DNA of 64,000 bases from Fragum whitleyi. Lineage: Eukaryota > Mollusca > Bivalvia > Cardiida > Cardiidae. The DNA lies in NCBI GenBank assembly GCA_948146395.1, contig OX411545.1, positions 18,410,026 to 18,474,025 of the forward strand, read 5' to 3'. Of this stretch, positions 9,921 to 23,300 are shown piece after piece. A program made the translations under genes and the position numbers. Every line of letters begins with the position of its first letter. Position 1 is the first letter of the stretch. The notes beneath the pieces are model-generated. The model was given only the letters and a program-made list of their open reading frames with translations. It did not search any database and had not been told where the DNA came from.

Positions 9921-11925
9921 TATTATACTCTTTTTTTTTCTTTAAATTTCAATTTTTAGATATGCATAAACTTTCTCGTGAAAATATTCAATGAACAAGA
10001 AATAAATACAAATTAGAGTAAATGCACAATTCCTTTCAAATGATGTTACTTTGAAAGGATTTGTCATTAATTGAAAAGTATGTATCCCTAGTTGTACATG
10101 TATCCTTTGAAGTTTTATTTTGTTTAAAATAATAATGATAGCAAATTAATAAGCATAATATGTCCTTCCCCATTTAGTAAAAAAAAACACGATGTTTTCA
10201 GTTTCCCCATGTCGATTTGACCTTTTTCAGAAATGGTTTGGAAATGGTTTGGACATTTCTTGCCAAAGCCTTGTACTGGGAGTTAAAGACAGATACACCA
10301 TCAACCATCATTTATATCGTTAGCCCGCATATTTATTTCACGACATGGCACTGTTTATTATCAGCGAAACAAAAATGATCTGAATCAAAGTTAGATGTAT
10401 GAACCAATGTAAGATTGGTGATTTCAACTTGTGAGAAAAGAAATTAAACCATTTAATAAATGTGAGAGAATTTTAGAACAAAAATGAACAAAATGATTAA
10501 GACTTTTTAGAATCCATGCATATTTTTTGTAAGGAGCCTTTTACCATTAGTTTTCAGACAAAAGACAACGGAAAAAACAGGTTACGAGGGTCATCCAAGA
10601 AATAGTGAGACTGGTTCGATATCTCGAAAACTAATAAAGATGCTGAAACGAAATTTTACATACATGTACATTATTTTCTCCTACATTTACCTTTTACATC
10701 AACAAGTACGTTGCGAAGACGTCGTGTTAATGAAGTCACATAGAATGACGTCATGACGTTAAACATGGTCAGATGAATATCAAAATAATAGAAATGTTAC
10801 GTCTTTTAAGTGTTTAATTTCAGAAAATTGAAGAAGATGGAAACGCCGTTTTGCAATAAATATTATGCAGGGATAAAGTACTTTCTCACTGTACCTTATT
10901 TCTACTGATTATTTTTTTCATTAGTGGTAAAATTCGGTTACAGCAAAAAGATTCCTTTTTGCATGATTTTGATCTCAAAGACTTAGCCTATTTTTCAAAG
11001 AAATCATTTGCATTTTGAAATTTGATCAAGAATTTTTTGTTAAAGATGCCATCTAAAATCTTCAGAAAAAGAGATTTAGTTTAAAATCATTTGTCAAAAC
11101 TTAAGAGTACATCAATATAGAATTGCATTTGAATACCCCCCATTTTTAAGAACGACATTGTCAGATAAAAGGAAGGTATTTGTCGTGAAATTTGACGTAA
11201 TTCCTTTCGAAAATTATACAACCACCTAGATATAATTCCAGAAAATATTCATCGATGTAATTTGGGTAAAAAAACACCACCAGGTGGTTCAATATGATGT
11301 TTTTTAAACATTTCATTATCAGAGGGTTAACATGGCCATTATCTCATATGGTACCTCTTCCTGTTGCCTAGCAACAAAGGTTCCATACAAAGTATGGAGG
11401 TAGATGTCTGCCAAATATTGAAGGAGGTGTTACACTACACAATAGTGGAACAACAATATCATATATATTAAGTGGTTACGCATTATAGCATTTGACCAAC
11501 GTATATATACTTATGGCGCTTCTAGTGGTTCTTCTACTTATAAAAAATCAAGTCATGTCAAATTTAAGGTATAGTTTAGGTTGAGTACACGACCGTTCTA
11601 GTAACAAATAAGAAAACTTCGAGTACTTATAGTATTCTATGGCTTCTTTCATACTCAAATATTTCATTTATGTAAAAAAAAAGTTCCTTCAGCTTTTTTT
11701 TAAGCATTCGAAATCTTCTTCCCAACTTTTGTTTCGATTGACAATAGTAACCAATGAATTAGATATGTACAGGTCAAGAATATACAAAACATTTGATTAA
11801 TATATTATGACTTTTATTTCAAAGAAAAGTCTTAGTTTATGTTTCAATAGAAAATATATGTTGGTATTATAGTTATCTTTGTCTTGTCCTAATTTGAATT
11901 TCCAGTTCTTCAAATCCTCAATGTC
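9921..11925. other. AT-rich stretch, no gene supported
   Basis: A mariner-like end (tacgagggtcatccaagaaa) appears at 10586 with no matching partner found. Otherwise no repeat, exon or RNA gene can be supported. Confidence 0.35.
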
Positions 11926-11929
11926 TAGA

Positions 11930-12480
11930 CAATAACCATGGTTTCACTAAACCAACCACATTTAAGTCTAGAGATTGGCTGCCATCTCCGAAAACGTTGG
12001 AAACCTTGAAAACTCTGTAATAAGACCTGGCTTATTTTACAGTTTTCTTATCGTGTTATTTACGTACATCTCAGATGAAAATGATTGAAACGGTGAAAAT
12101 GATGTTTCAGTATTACAGATGGTAGCCATCTGTGAATAGCGCAGCCTTTAAATAAAAAATAAGAATATGTATAATCGATTCCGTATTTATCAGGATGGTG
12201 TATGTCTTTTGGACAGCTAGTTCATTCAAATATTGATAATTTATCATGGTTTTATTATGGTAACCCCATCTTTTTTTGAGTAATTGGCTGCTATCTCGGC
12301 AAACATTACAATCCTAGATCTCAGCTTCTGTAGTATCATTTTGATATCGGCTTTTCATTTCCAAAACATTATTTTGGCATAAAAATTGTCGAAATGGGTA
12401 CAGAATGGCATGTTAAGTAGTCCTGATATTATCTCTTCAATACAAATGGCGGCCTTCTTGGAAAATGGCAACAATGTTGA
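11930..12480. repeat. Degenerate repeat block with ggctgccatctcc-type words
   Basis: attggctgccatctccgaaa at 11975, attggctgctatctcggcaa at 12284 and ggcggccttcttggaaaatg at 12449, each followed by a run like acgttggaaaccttg, suggest three worn copies of one unit. Period is irregular. The 104-codon frame at 12517-12831 follows it and has no support as a gene. Confidence 0.45.
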
Positions 12481-12779
12481 ATTTCGGGTGGCTAACGATC
12501 TTTTTTTTCAAACTATATGACCCTGTCTACAAACATGCTAAGTTTCATGCTTGCATCACTAAGTGCATGCTTTTTCACTAATCTGTCCAGCGTAAGCAGA
12601 TCGTTGTCAAAAATTTCCGCTAAAATTTTAATTTCAACCCTTGTCATGCTGAATAAATTTTGGCTAAAAAATTTCATCAAAATCAAAGGGCAAAAATCAC
12701 TAAGAGTACCAACTGTATGTCAATTTTATTTGAAAACTAAATATATTGACGACTCTGGTTTGAAAGTGAGAAACAGGTA

Positions 12780-12872
12780 CTGTAGGCTAACATCACACTA
12801 CAAACATGTGCAGGCTGATGTTTGTCTATAGCTCCTGCCAAAGCAGGAATATTCCGGGTTCAGCATGACATG
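12780..12872. repeat. Short hairpin repeat, second copy
   Basis: It shares tgtgcaggctgatgtttgtc and gccaaagcaggaatattccg with 4100-4205. Confidence 0.6.
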
Positions 12873-14262
12873 TGTTTTAATTTAGACGCATACATTACCT
12901 CTTAATATTTAAATCGAGCTTTCGTAAAACAGCTGAGGCAATTTTGACGTCTTACAATGATATCTAAGGTTTCAGTCACTTCGAAGTTCAAGGGCGCGGC
13001 GCATTTTTGTAATCAAATTATTCTATATATATTTCACTTTCCTTATTACTGTTACATGTATTACCTCCTTTTAATAACAAAAAAACTTATAACATATAGG
13101 TAGGTAGACAACTACATGTATAATCCGACGTCGAAGGCTGACGAAAATATACGCAATTTGTTTACGTAAGTAAATTATCAACCAAATTAAAGATAATATT
13201 TGCCCTCAAAGGTCTGTGACTCCTGTCTGACGGAGATAACCATGGAAACATTTATAACGTCGTCAACAACACCCATTAATTATCGCGAGATCTAGCACCA
13301 ATACCTCTATATGTTATAATTAGGAGCGGTCATTCTTAATCAATGAGCTTCATTTGAAACGAGGAAATTAGAGCCGTTTTAGATTTCATACAAGACGCAT
13401 TGATTTTGGGAATAATTTTATGATATATAGATCCTATACAGGTGGGCATTTCACCGATGAATATTTATTTATTAGTTTATTGGTATTTGGACATTAGAAA
13501 CCTTTGCATCACATGCATGATTACTTTAATTTCTATAGATTAATTGATGTATATGTATATTTTTTTTTCATTTTTATTCAATTTTAATTTGTTTTATATA
13601 TTTTTGTTGTTGCATATTAAACAATACCCTTCAGAAAATTCACATTAAGTTTTGTGAAATAATCTTGAAATTATTTATCAATGGCACATAGTTTGTATGT
13701 TGATTGTTTGCTCTATGAAAATTTTTATATAATATATCACTTATTTTCTTAGAACAATCATATTACCCCTTTGTTTTCTGTTTCTACTTTTTCAATGAAA
13801 AGAAAAGCAAATTGTTGAGAGGGTAAACCCGGAGAAAAAATTATTTATTACAAAATTATTTGAATTTTTTTGTGTACAGAAGCATGCGTGTATTTCTGAG
13901 TGGATGAAAATTTGGTTTTATTCATCAATGTTTTTAACTTTTGAGAATGCAGCTATTTTAAAATCTTCTAACTAAATTTGTAAATTTATGATCTTTGAAA
14001 TTTCAAATCCGTATTTCTGAATGCTAATTTTTATTGGTCCTTTAAATGGGTACAGCAAAATACAGCAAAATGTGAGTAACAAACCTAAAGGGCAAAAAGC
14101 ACTGAAAGAACCAACTGTAGGTCAATTTTTATTTGATAAAAGTAGTGTATTTCATGATAAAATCCGTACTAAATTTTTAACGCGCTGTTTGCATCTAACG
14201 AACAAGTGCTTACTACTTCTTGGTTTGATTATATTAAAAATGTCTTATCACATTCTTTTCAG
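12873..14262. other. AT-rich flank upstream of gene B
   Basis: No exon or known repeat supported. It could contain the gene B promoter or 5' UTR exons; I see no convincing TATA or CpG block. Confidence 0.35.
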
Positions 14263-14305
14263 ATCAATTCGCTTGACTGTCGTTGTTTTTTTTAAATAAA
14301 GCCAC

Positions 14306-14341
14306 ATGCTAACAAAGAACATTGCAATGGACGGAAACATG
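14306..14341 (+). CDS. Gene B exon 1, coding part
   Basis: Encodes MLTKNIAMDGNM, phase 0 at donor ATG|gtaagaac. The transcript exon probably begins at 14263 after ttcttttcag, with an untranslated lead that includes an in-frame TAA. Start may be 14327, where -3 is G and +4 is G. Confidence 0.6.
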
Positions 14342-17300
14342 GTAAGAACCCCTTATTTATCTTTTTTTCTTTCCTTCAAAGAATAGTTGGAGGAAAATTG
14401 AGATGCCAGTATTTGTTCTAAGAAATACGGGAAAGTGTTCTTTTGTTTTCTATGTTTATATCTTTTATGAGGAGATAAATGCAAATTAATTAAAAGGGTA
14501 ACACCCGAGAAAAAAATCAATGCATAATAATTCAATATTATTGTTTTTTTTCATTTATTTTGTGCATTCTGTCAGGCTGAAAAAGTTGTTTTATTCCCCA
14601 ATGAAATTAATTTTGAGTACGCAACTGTTTTTCATGCTTATGAGCAAAATAGTCGGCCCACAGATTTTTTTTTTTTATTATCGAGAAATTATTCCATTTT
14701 TGCCTCATAATATCAAATAATAAAAGATAAAAAGATATTTTTTAATCGCGGGGGTGTGAACTTTGCTTCGCGTATTCATATATGAGTGTGATTTAGTTTT
14801 TATTTTCACACCTCAATAAAATAAAAAAGTACTCTCTTCATCGATTAAATAATTTTAATTGTGCAGATGTTTACATAAGGATTCGTGCAGTTGGATTTGA
14901 TTTAAAAAATGGTTTTATTCCTCGATGAAAACAAATTTGAATGCAGCTATTTTAAAAGCGTCTGTATAAAGTAATTCCATAAAAACTGTTGCGTTGTTGA
15001 AATATATTTGCATTTTTTCTTTATGAAGTTGAATTGTAGATCAACAATACTTAGATTGTATGTGTTGATTTTACAGAGAAATGAAACTAAACATGTAATC
15101 ACACTGGTGTGTGATCCGCTTCGCGTATTCATACAGTATTTATTTCGAATCAGTTGGAGGGTTGGTCCGGAGGTTTTATAGACTGGTCCCACTGTCGACT
15201 TTCAAAAAATCGGCTATTCTGAAAGTTGACAGTGAGACTAGTCTAAAGACTTTAAGGCGGTGAGCTACTTTTTGTACGGGCAGAACACTGTCTTTACACG
15301 CTATCCTAATGAATATTTCAAATCGTGTATCTACATGTATATACCTTGGATAGTTACTGAAATTACCATATACTCAAGATAATATGAAGAAATTATCTTT
15401 CAAGCGGTCACCTCACGAATGTCGTTAAAATAGCAAATGAAATATGAGCCTGTGCGTGAAATTTCCAACAGTTTAAAATATGCGCAAAGCAAGGACTCTG
15501 ACCAGCCTGTGCATCCGCACAGTCTTACCAGATTCTTCACTATGCGTTAGTAGATAGACAAGGTCTCGAACTGTAAACCATAAGGTAACTTTGTATTTAC
15601 AGTATGTGACTTTCTACTCTACCCAATGTTTGCACCTCACGAATATTTCAAATTGTAGGAAATGTCGATTCATATTAGATTCTTTTACTGAAATTCTTAT
15701 ACATTGAAATGACTAGGTAACATTGTTTTTGAAATTTTAATGTGTATACATATTAACATTTTATTTTTCCTATCTTAAAAGATCAATATTTTGTTTCAGT
15801 TAGAACTGAAACAAAATCTTGATTTTCTATCTAATTCACAACGATTCAATCAATATTACAGTTATTAAAGACATTACGCTATTATTGACAAAATGGCGTT
15901 GTGCCATACAAAAAGGATGCGTTTCTATACCTTGGTTTATTTAGCCCGTATTTGACCCCTGTGAAAAATTTGCTTAAATTGTAATTACCCACATTTTTTT
16001 CAATTAACAAATTAACATTTTACATTTTATACCATCTATTATTTATTCCCATGAAAGCACGTGCAAAACATAGGAAAAATCAGACTTTAATTCATCTAAA
16101 TAGCAGGGGTCAGATTCGGGTCAATAGAACCCAGTTATAGTGTACAGATGGCATTTCGGAATTCAAATAAATGAATAAAAAATAAAATGAAACGCACGTG
16201 TTAAGAGCAGTTTTTCAAATTTGTTGCGGTATTTCTGTAATAATTAATCATAGATTTATTTATATTTTTGGTCTTATTCCTATCAGCGTAAAAACATGGG
16301 ACTTTTGCGTCATATAATTTAGAAAGGTAAATATTAAAATACGTTGGATATAAAGTTTATTTGAGTCATCATTATATGCAGACGAGTTTGAATACAGTCA
16401 ATCTTGCTCGAGCGACCACGTCTATTAAGCGACCATTTTCATTAAGCGACCGCTTCAAAAATCCCCTTCTTTAAATAAAATAACCCAAAAAGTAGGCATT
16501 ATTGGACTAAAAATTATTGAAATAAATCCTATGTTGTTAAAACTTAAGAGAATCGTCTCAATTGGACGATTCTATTGAGTTAAAACAATATAAGATTTTG
16601 AGAATTTCGCAATAACTTGAATGTTCAGTCAAGAATTATGTTTCTTATTTGTGAACAAAAAGTGTATTAAGCGGTATTTTTTTAAACGACAGCTTTTTGG
16701 TGGTCCCATTAGTGGTCGCTTAATACACGTTAATACTGTTAAGTTATGTTTATGTTAATATGTTAAGAATATTGAAATTTACCGGTAAGCGTTGTGACTG
16801 GGTGCCAACAGCACATTGTTGCAGAAATTTCCCCTCCCTTTTTTGTCAACATTTATTTATCTACCTCATTTCTACCTTTCAATAGTAATAACCAGCATCC
16901 ATTCGTCCATATGTCATTTGATCTTATATTATTTACTGGAAAATATTCCAAAACGTATGGAAACGATCACAATGAAACTAGGTTTGCAGACTTACGAGAA
17001 AAGTAATCAAGTTGAAGATTTCAACTGGAGGTCAAAAGATAGTTTTTGTCTTTCAGAAGCATATCATGTCTTTTATCGATGGATGTCAAAATAAATTGAC
17101 TTTGTTGCAACCTTTCATAAACTCCGATATCATGTAAAAAGTCTGTTTTGATATGCTCCAAGTCGAAATTACATCCAAAGGTCAAGTAAGACATTAATTT
17201 GTTCCAACGTTTCCTTCAGCAATCATAAATGGATTATTTTAATGTAACAAAGTTCAAGTGACGAAATTTGCCATGTCAGTAGCATCTTATATTAGATTAT

Positions 17301-20300
17301 TCTAATTAAAAGTAAAAGAGCATTTGCGTGGCATTTACAACAATTTTATTTATGTGTGACGAACAGACATTGAGCAATTTGGACAGGCACACAGTGCATT
17401 AAAAACTGACTCCACCTTTGAGTTGACACTATGTATCGGGAGCAATCTGTTGAGCGCATAGTGAAGACTCTGATTAGACTGTACGGACGCACAGGCTGAC
17501 CCGAGTCTTAACAATACGCGTATGAAAAATTGTTGGAAATGTCTCGCACTGGATCAAAATTACTGAGATTCAAAGTTTCTCGTTGGTAAGAAATATCGTT
17601 TCAAATAAAAACTGTAAAGAACAGCAAATCTTTGTGTGTGTCAAAGCTTAACTATTTGTTAATTTCGAAAAAGAAAACCAAAAATATCCCTCCAACCTTT
17701 TTTTGTAACCGATGCACAGCTTACAGTTACAAATAGAGTTATTTCAACATAACTTAACTTTGATTTGTATTTTTGCAGGAGCCAAAATTATTGAAACGTC
17801 AACAATCATTGGATTTCAAAAAGGTAACGTATTTATTACATATACATGGGTACTAATATATTACTTGATTTTTATTACAGAAAAAGCTTAAAATGTCTGT
17901 CTTTTTCTATGTGTGTCTGTTACTTCGTTATTAATCTCGTCTTCATACCAGGTAAATCTGAAATTTGTGATTCTTTTCTTTCCCTTTGTTGCATTTACCT
18001 CGAATTTAACTTGTTTGGGATCTTAATCAAGTGGAATCCATAGTAAAATGAAATTTCAGGAATATATAAATGATTTGAGAGAAGTGTCATGCTAAAGAAC
18101 CTTGACCCGACCTTTCTTATTACTTTCGTTATTTCATTTTGCATCTCTCCTTGTATTTTCTCCCATCTGTGTTCGTGAACATTTCCGAAACGCAAGACAA
18201 TGATGTAAAACTACTATGTACATAAAAACTAGAATCTTATTCTCAAAGATAATCTTTCAAGAATTTGTCATTCCAATAGTTGGCAATGTAAATAATTGTG
18301 ACGCGATGATCTAAATATAGGCCTTACTTGGTGAATATTTATGAACCGCAACAATTCTGATTCAAATTTGAATAGAGCGCATTACCGCCCATGTGCGTGG
18401 GCGTATTTCACGTGACCAGAATCTCATTTACATATATTACTGTAGGCCCTATGGGGCAAATAATGCGTTTTCCGAAAAAGCCGCCGTATGTCGATTAATT
18501 TGTACTTTTATGTAACTCATCTTTCATAAGACTAAATCGAGAATGATTATTCAAAGAATGCTCACGAAATAGCGGGGTTTTTTTTACTTTAAAACACAGA
18601 CGGGGACTTTAAATTTTGGATTGAACATAGAAGTTCTTTCCCAGTAAAATAGCTTCTATTCTGAACATATTTGTACTGACGGCCTCAATGAGGAAATTGA
18701 TCTTGCCATACCCACCTTCAATTTTCGGGAAAGCCTTCTAAATTAACAGATGGATCAATATCAATTGGTCAATGATCAAAACACTGATTTTACAGTGAGA
18801 CTACTGTATAATTTTGATATGTTCCGCCATTTCGTTTTTATAATTGAGTCTGTGCGTTACATTTCCAACAATTTAAAATATACATTGCAAAGACTTTGGC
18901 CAGCCTGTGCAATCACGCAGGCTGACCAGAGTCTTACCTATGCGCTCTGGAGATAGTTACGGCCTTAACCCTTCTGCAGTCAGTCAGAGAATTTTATTAT
19001 TGCATTGTGTGGCTGTCTAGATTGTCCAGTGTCTGCCCATTACATCCATATGAAATTGTTGGAAATGTCATACTTATTTGAGGGTTGTTTTTGATGGAGG
19101 TCAAGGGACGGGGGTCAGAGATCACGTAATTCTACAGTGTTCCTATTCTTAGAATAGCTGGCTTTTAAATATGTTCCAGACTTTGTATGTTATTTTCTAT
19201 TTCTAATGATCCACTTTTATCTTTCTCTTCTAGTAAATCTTTGAATTAAAGTCCACACCATCACAACAAACGGCGTTTACGTGATTTTTTTACGGTAACT
19301 GTCAATTTGAAAATAATTGACATTTCTGAAAAATGTTCTAAGTCACGCCTTGCTTAGAGATTGTTGCTAACTTCGACAAGCTATCATACAAAATGGCGTT
19401 AAACATTGGAATTGTATTGTATACAGCAAGACCCCGTTATCTTTCCAATACTTCCTTTGTGGAAAAATAAATAAATGAAAAAAGAAGTAAACTATTTTCG
19501 CAAAATATTAGGGTTACCATGTATTCATATTTACACACTGTAATTTTTTTTCTTCAAGTATTTCTACACACTTTACTAGAAATTAATCCATTCAAAAGTA
19601 GGAGAGGGTCGAATTGACCATGCCATGTTTGTAGTTAAAATACACAATTAAGAACATGTTTATTACATACATTGATTAACAAAAGAATAGACTTTTTCTC
19701 GCACTTACGCAGTTGATTCGCGTTCGTGCGACTTTTTCTCTCATTAATGTGTTTGATGATTGCGTAAAGTACTACGTGTAAAGAAATATTTACATATTGA
19801 CCCTTGTAGCTTTTCGTTGTTTTAAACACTTTCCCGCTTATCGAAATAGTCCTAATTGAAAGAGGCTACAGACGAGAATTAAAATTTGGCGCAACTCGAA
19901 TTGGGTTGTTAAATAGATGATCATTGGTTAAATTTTGACCAGAATCTAATTTCAGCCAATCAGGGTTGTTGTTACAATTGAAACAACAATCCTGTTTTGT
20001 TGAAATTAACTTCCGGTTTATATTTAAGCAATGATTATTTTTCACGAAACTAGGGGAGGGAGAGTTAACTTCTTGTAGAAAACGTTAAATATGTAACGGT
20101 TTATTGGAGTAATGTGCAGTAGATATGCAAATCAGAGGGACCTGCCCTAATAATGGCATGCCTTATAAGACAGGCCTATTAGGATCGATTTACCTTTTCT
20201 TTAAATGGATTACGTCTGTCTATGCGATCTGTTCGATTTAAACCTTTGCTCTTTTTATTTACAGAATGGTACGACAAACAATAACAACTACAGGCGTCGG

Positions 20301-23300
20301 ATATCGTTTGATTTCACAAAACTAAAGGTATGAAAACGCTTCTCGGGACGGATTAACAGTGACCCGTCACACGAACGTGGACGTTTGGTTAACTAAAAAA
20401 TAAATAATAAAAAAGACCGAAAAACAGATTGTGTAAATTATAGGCCGACTTGCAAAAAAGAATAGGAAAAGAATACGTCGTAACTTGTAAATGACCACAA
20501 AGTGCCGAAAACAAGAACCATAAGTCTATTCACCATACTCTTTTGGGTTAGTGCCCTTTCTTAAATCTATAACTTGATTTTTGTCCGGAGCATATCTCAA
20601 AAAGTATGCAAGCTAGAATCATGATATTTCACAGGTGGATAGATCTCATTGAGGAGAAGTACAGTGTGCAAGAACCGTAACTCTACTTGACATAGTTATT
20701 TTGAGTTATTGCCCTTTGTTAATTTACGAAGAGTATTTCATCGACCTGCTTTTATAGAGGGGAGGGAGACATAAATGTTTTACAAAGATATCTTGCTAAA
20801 CAAGAGCAAAACCATAAACTCAGTCTAATGCGTTGCTTTCCTCAGAAATTGCAGGGTCAATTTAAGTTAAATATTTCATTTGAATGAATTTATCATAATG
20901 ATTCGTCTGAAACTTGTTGCAAATAAGTGATTCAAAGGGAGTATTACATTTTGAGAAGAACTAATTTCTTTTCAGTGTACATTTTTAACAGAGAAAAATC
21001 ACCATATTATTTTTTATACATGACTGTGTATGATCACTCTTTAATGGCGCCATTATAGCGTCATTTCTATGCTACTTTGTGTTGGGAATTGCAGAGAATT
21101 AAACGAGTTTCTAGAAGTTCCCTAATGTAATTTTGTATCGTTTCGTATAATCTAACAGTCCTTGGAGCGGTGCAAATATTTTTTTGTGAAAAAAATATAA
21201 CGACCTATAGGCTAATCTAGGACTTTGAAATTTATACGCACGCAGAAGGAGCCAACCAAAGAATATGTATAAGATAAGGCGATATGTGGACTGTGACAAA
21301 AGATGCATGCCCTCCGTCCGCTCCCTTTTTATGATTTGAGCATTGGTGAATAATCAAAACATCGTAACTACAGCTCAAATAAGCTGTAGTTTCGATATTA
21401 TGCTCATTCATCAACGATGTTTTTCAACAGATGATTACATCTTTTACGCACTTGCGTAAATTGCGTAATGGGAGTTACGCTTTTGCGACCATATTCCAAG
21501 AGCGTTAAAGTTTTGCTTTGATACTTCAATCTATGTATTTTTCAGAGAATGTCAATATCAGAAGACCCACCTAAGCCACTAGAGCTCGACCCTATTCGTA
21601 AGTACCATTGGCATTTTTCATTGGTTAATATTAAAAGATTTGTTGTCTGTCACGCGATATGGGACCCCATTCGGAACACCACTCGGCGAATCTCACGATC
21701 AACATCGGATGTACATAGACGGACTATTTTTAAAATTTACGGGAAAACCTTGGAAAAACTCGATGACGACAGGTTAAAATGGCGTTAGCCCTCGAAACTT
21801 TGAGTGAAAACGTTAAACGCTACTCGTTTAAATCACTGACGTAAAACTATCGTATCATTATATAAATATCTTTAGATTCTTAAATAACGGCTTCAAAACT
21901 TTATTTTTGAGAATGATTTCACAAGAACAGTCATTAAGTGGCCCTCTTTCAAGATTGTTTAAGAAATTTTGAACCGATACAATAAATCAGATCTTTTGTG
22001 GCCAAACATTACGAAAAAGCAGTATGTCCAGGTATATCATATACTCAGCTCCAAAAGAAAGTGTGCTTTTTCTTGGCAAATGAAGTGCCCTTAAAATTAG
22101 GTCCCAAACACTTTACATGAACCTTAAACCGTCAGTGGTCAACCAAACCCTGCTGACTTTAGCTTATACAAGCTGAAGTTTCGAGGGTTAGTTAAACTAT
22201 CGATGAAAATAATATGTTTATCTTTGCAGAGCGCTTTTATCCTGTTAGTTTTCGCGTACAGTTATTTAAACGGGAAAGCGATTATTGCCAACTTAATTTC
22301 AAATAACTCAAAGATTGAAATGTAAACTCGCCAATATACGTCACGGATAAGCCACGCCCTGACAGTTGAATAACGCAGAACACATGGAAGCTAAAACTAC
22401 TCAAAATATTTTAAGTGATACTTCAATGTGAAAGATATCTTCAAACTTTTTTTTAATATTCTAGCTAGATTTAAAAAAAAAACTGGTGAGAAATTGTAAT
22501 TTTCGGGTAACCTTTTACCAGTAAAGCGGACAAAGTGTGGTATAATTTGTGTGTGTATCTCCGTTTATTTATCGTCGCTACCGTAGCACATGCCCATATG
22601 AGCGATGCCCACAGAAGACGGTCCCTCGGGCCCTCGATTAAGAGAAGCGGACAAAGTGGGGTAAAATTTGCAAAAAAAAAAATCAAGTTTTGTTGTCATT
22701 AACGCTGGGCTATGTTTTATCGACCTGTACCAGTGGCGGATCCAGGATTTCTATAAAGGGGGTTCGAACTTACATAAAGAGGGTGCAGACTGATCTTAGT
22801 ATAAACTGTCTTCCATGGTTTTATTTCCTACATGAATATTTCGTGAACAGCAGGAGAGGGGTTAATTGAAATTATATAATGATCATTAATTGAGCTTCAG
22901 AAGCGGGTTCGTTGATTGATCCGCCCATTCGGAACACCACTCGGCAAATCTCACGATCAACCTCGGATGAACATAGACGGACTATTTTGAAAATTACGAG
23001 AAAAACTTGGAAAAATCGATGGCGTCACTTAAAGTGGCCTTTCATTAATCTTTTAAAGGCTAAAGAATTTAACCCAAAGTGATAGTATACATTAAATATT
23101 TTTAACGGGTGGGCCGTTCTACCAGAAAGTTGTATATAAGCAGCGCTAAAATGGACGAAAATAGTAAAAATACGCGTACCACACCCTATTTAAGTCGAGA
23201 ATACACGTATAGAGGGGTGTGAATGCTGGGGGAAAAGGGCCATTCTGGACAGGTTGGGAGTAAAGTAAAGTATATTAGTGGTTAGATTTTGTCTGGGGTT

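Noticed and set aside
16794..17094. Two overlapping frames of 70 and 92 codons
   Set aside because: Overlap in different frames, no splice support, within gene B intron 1.
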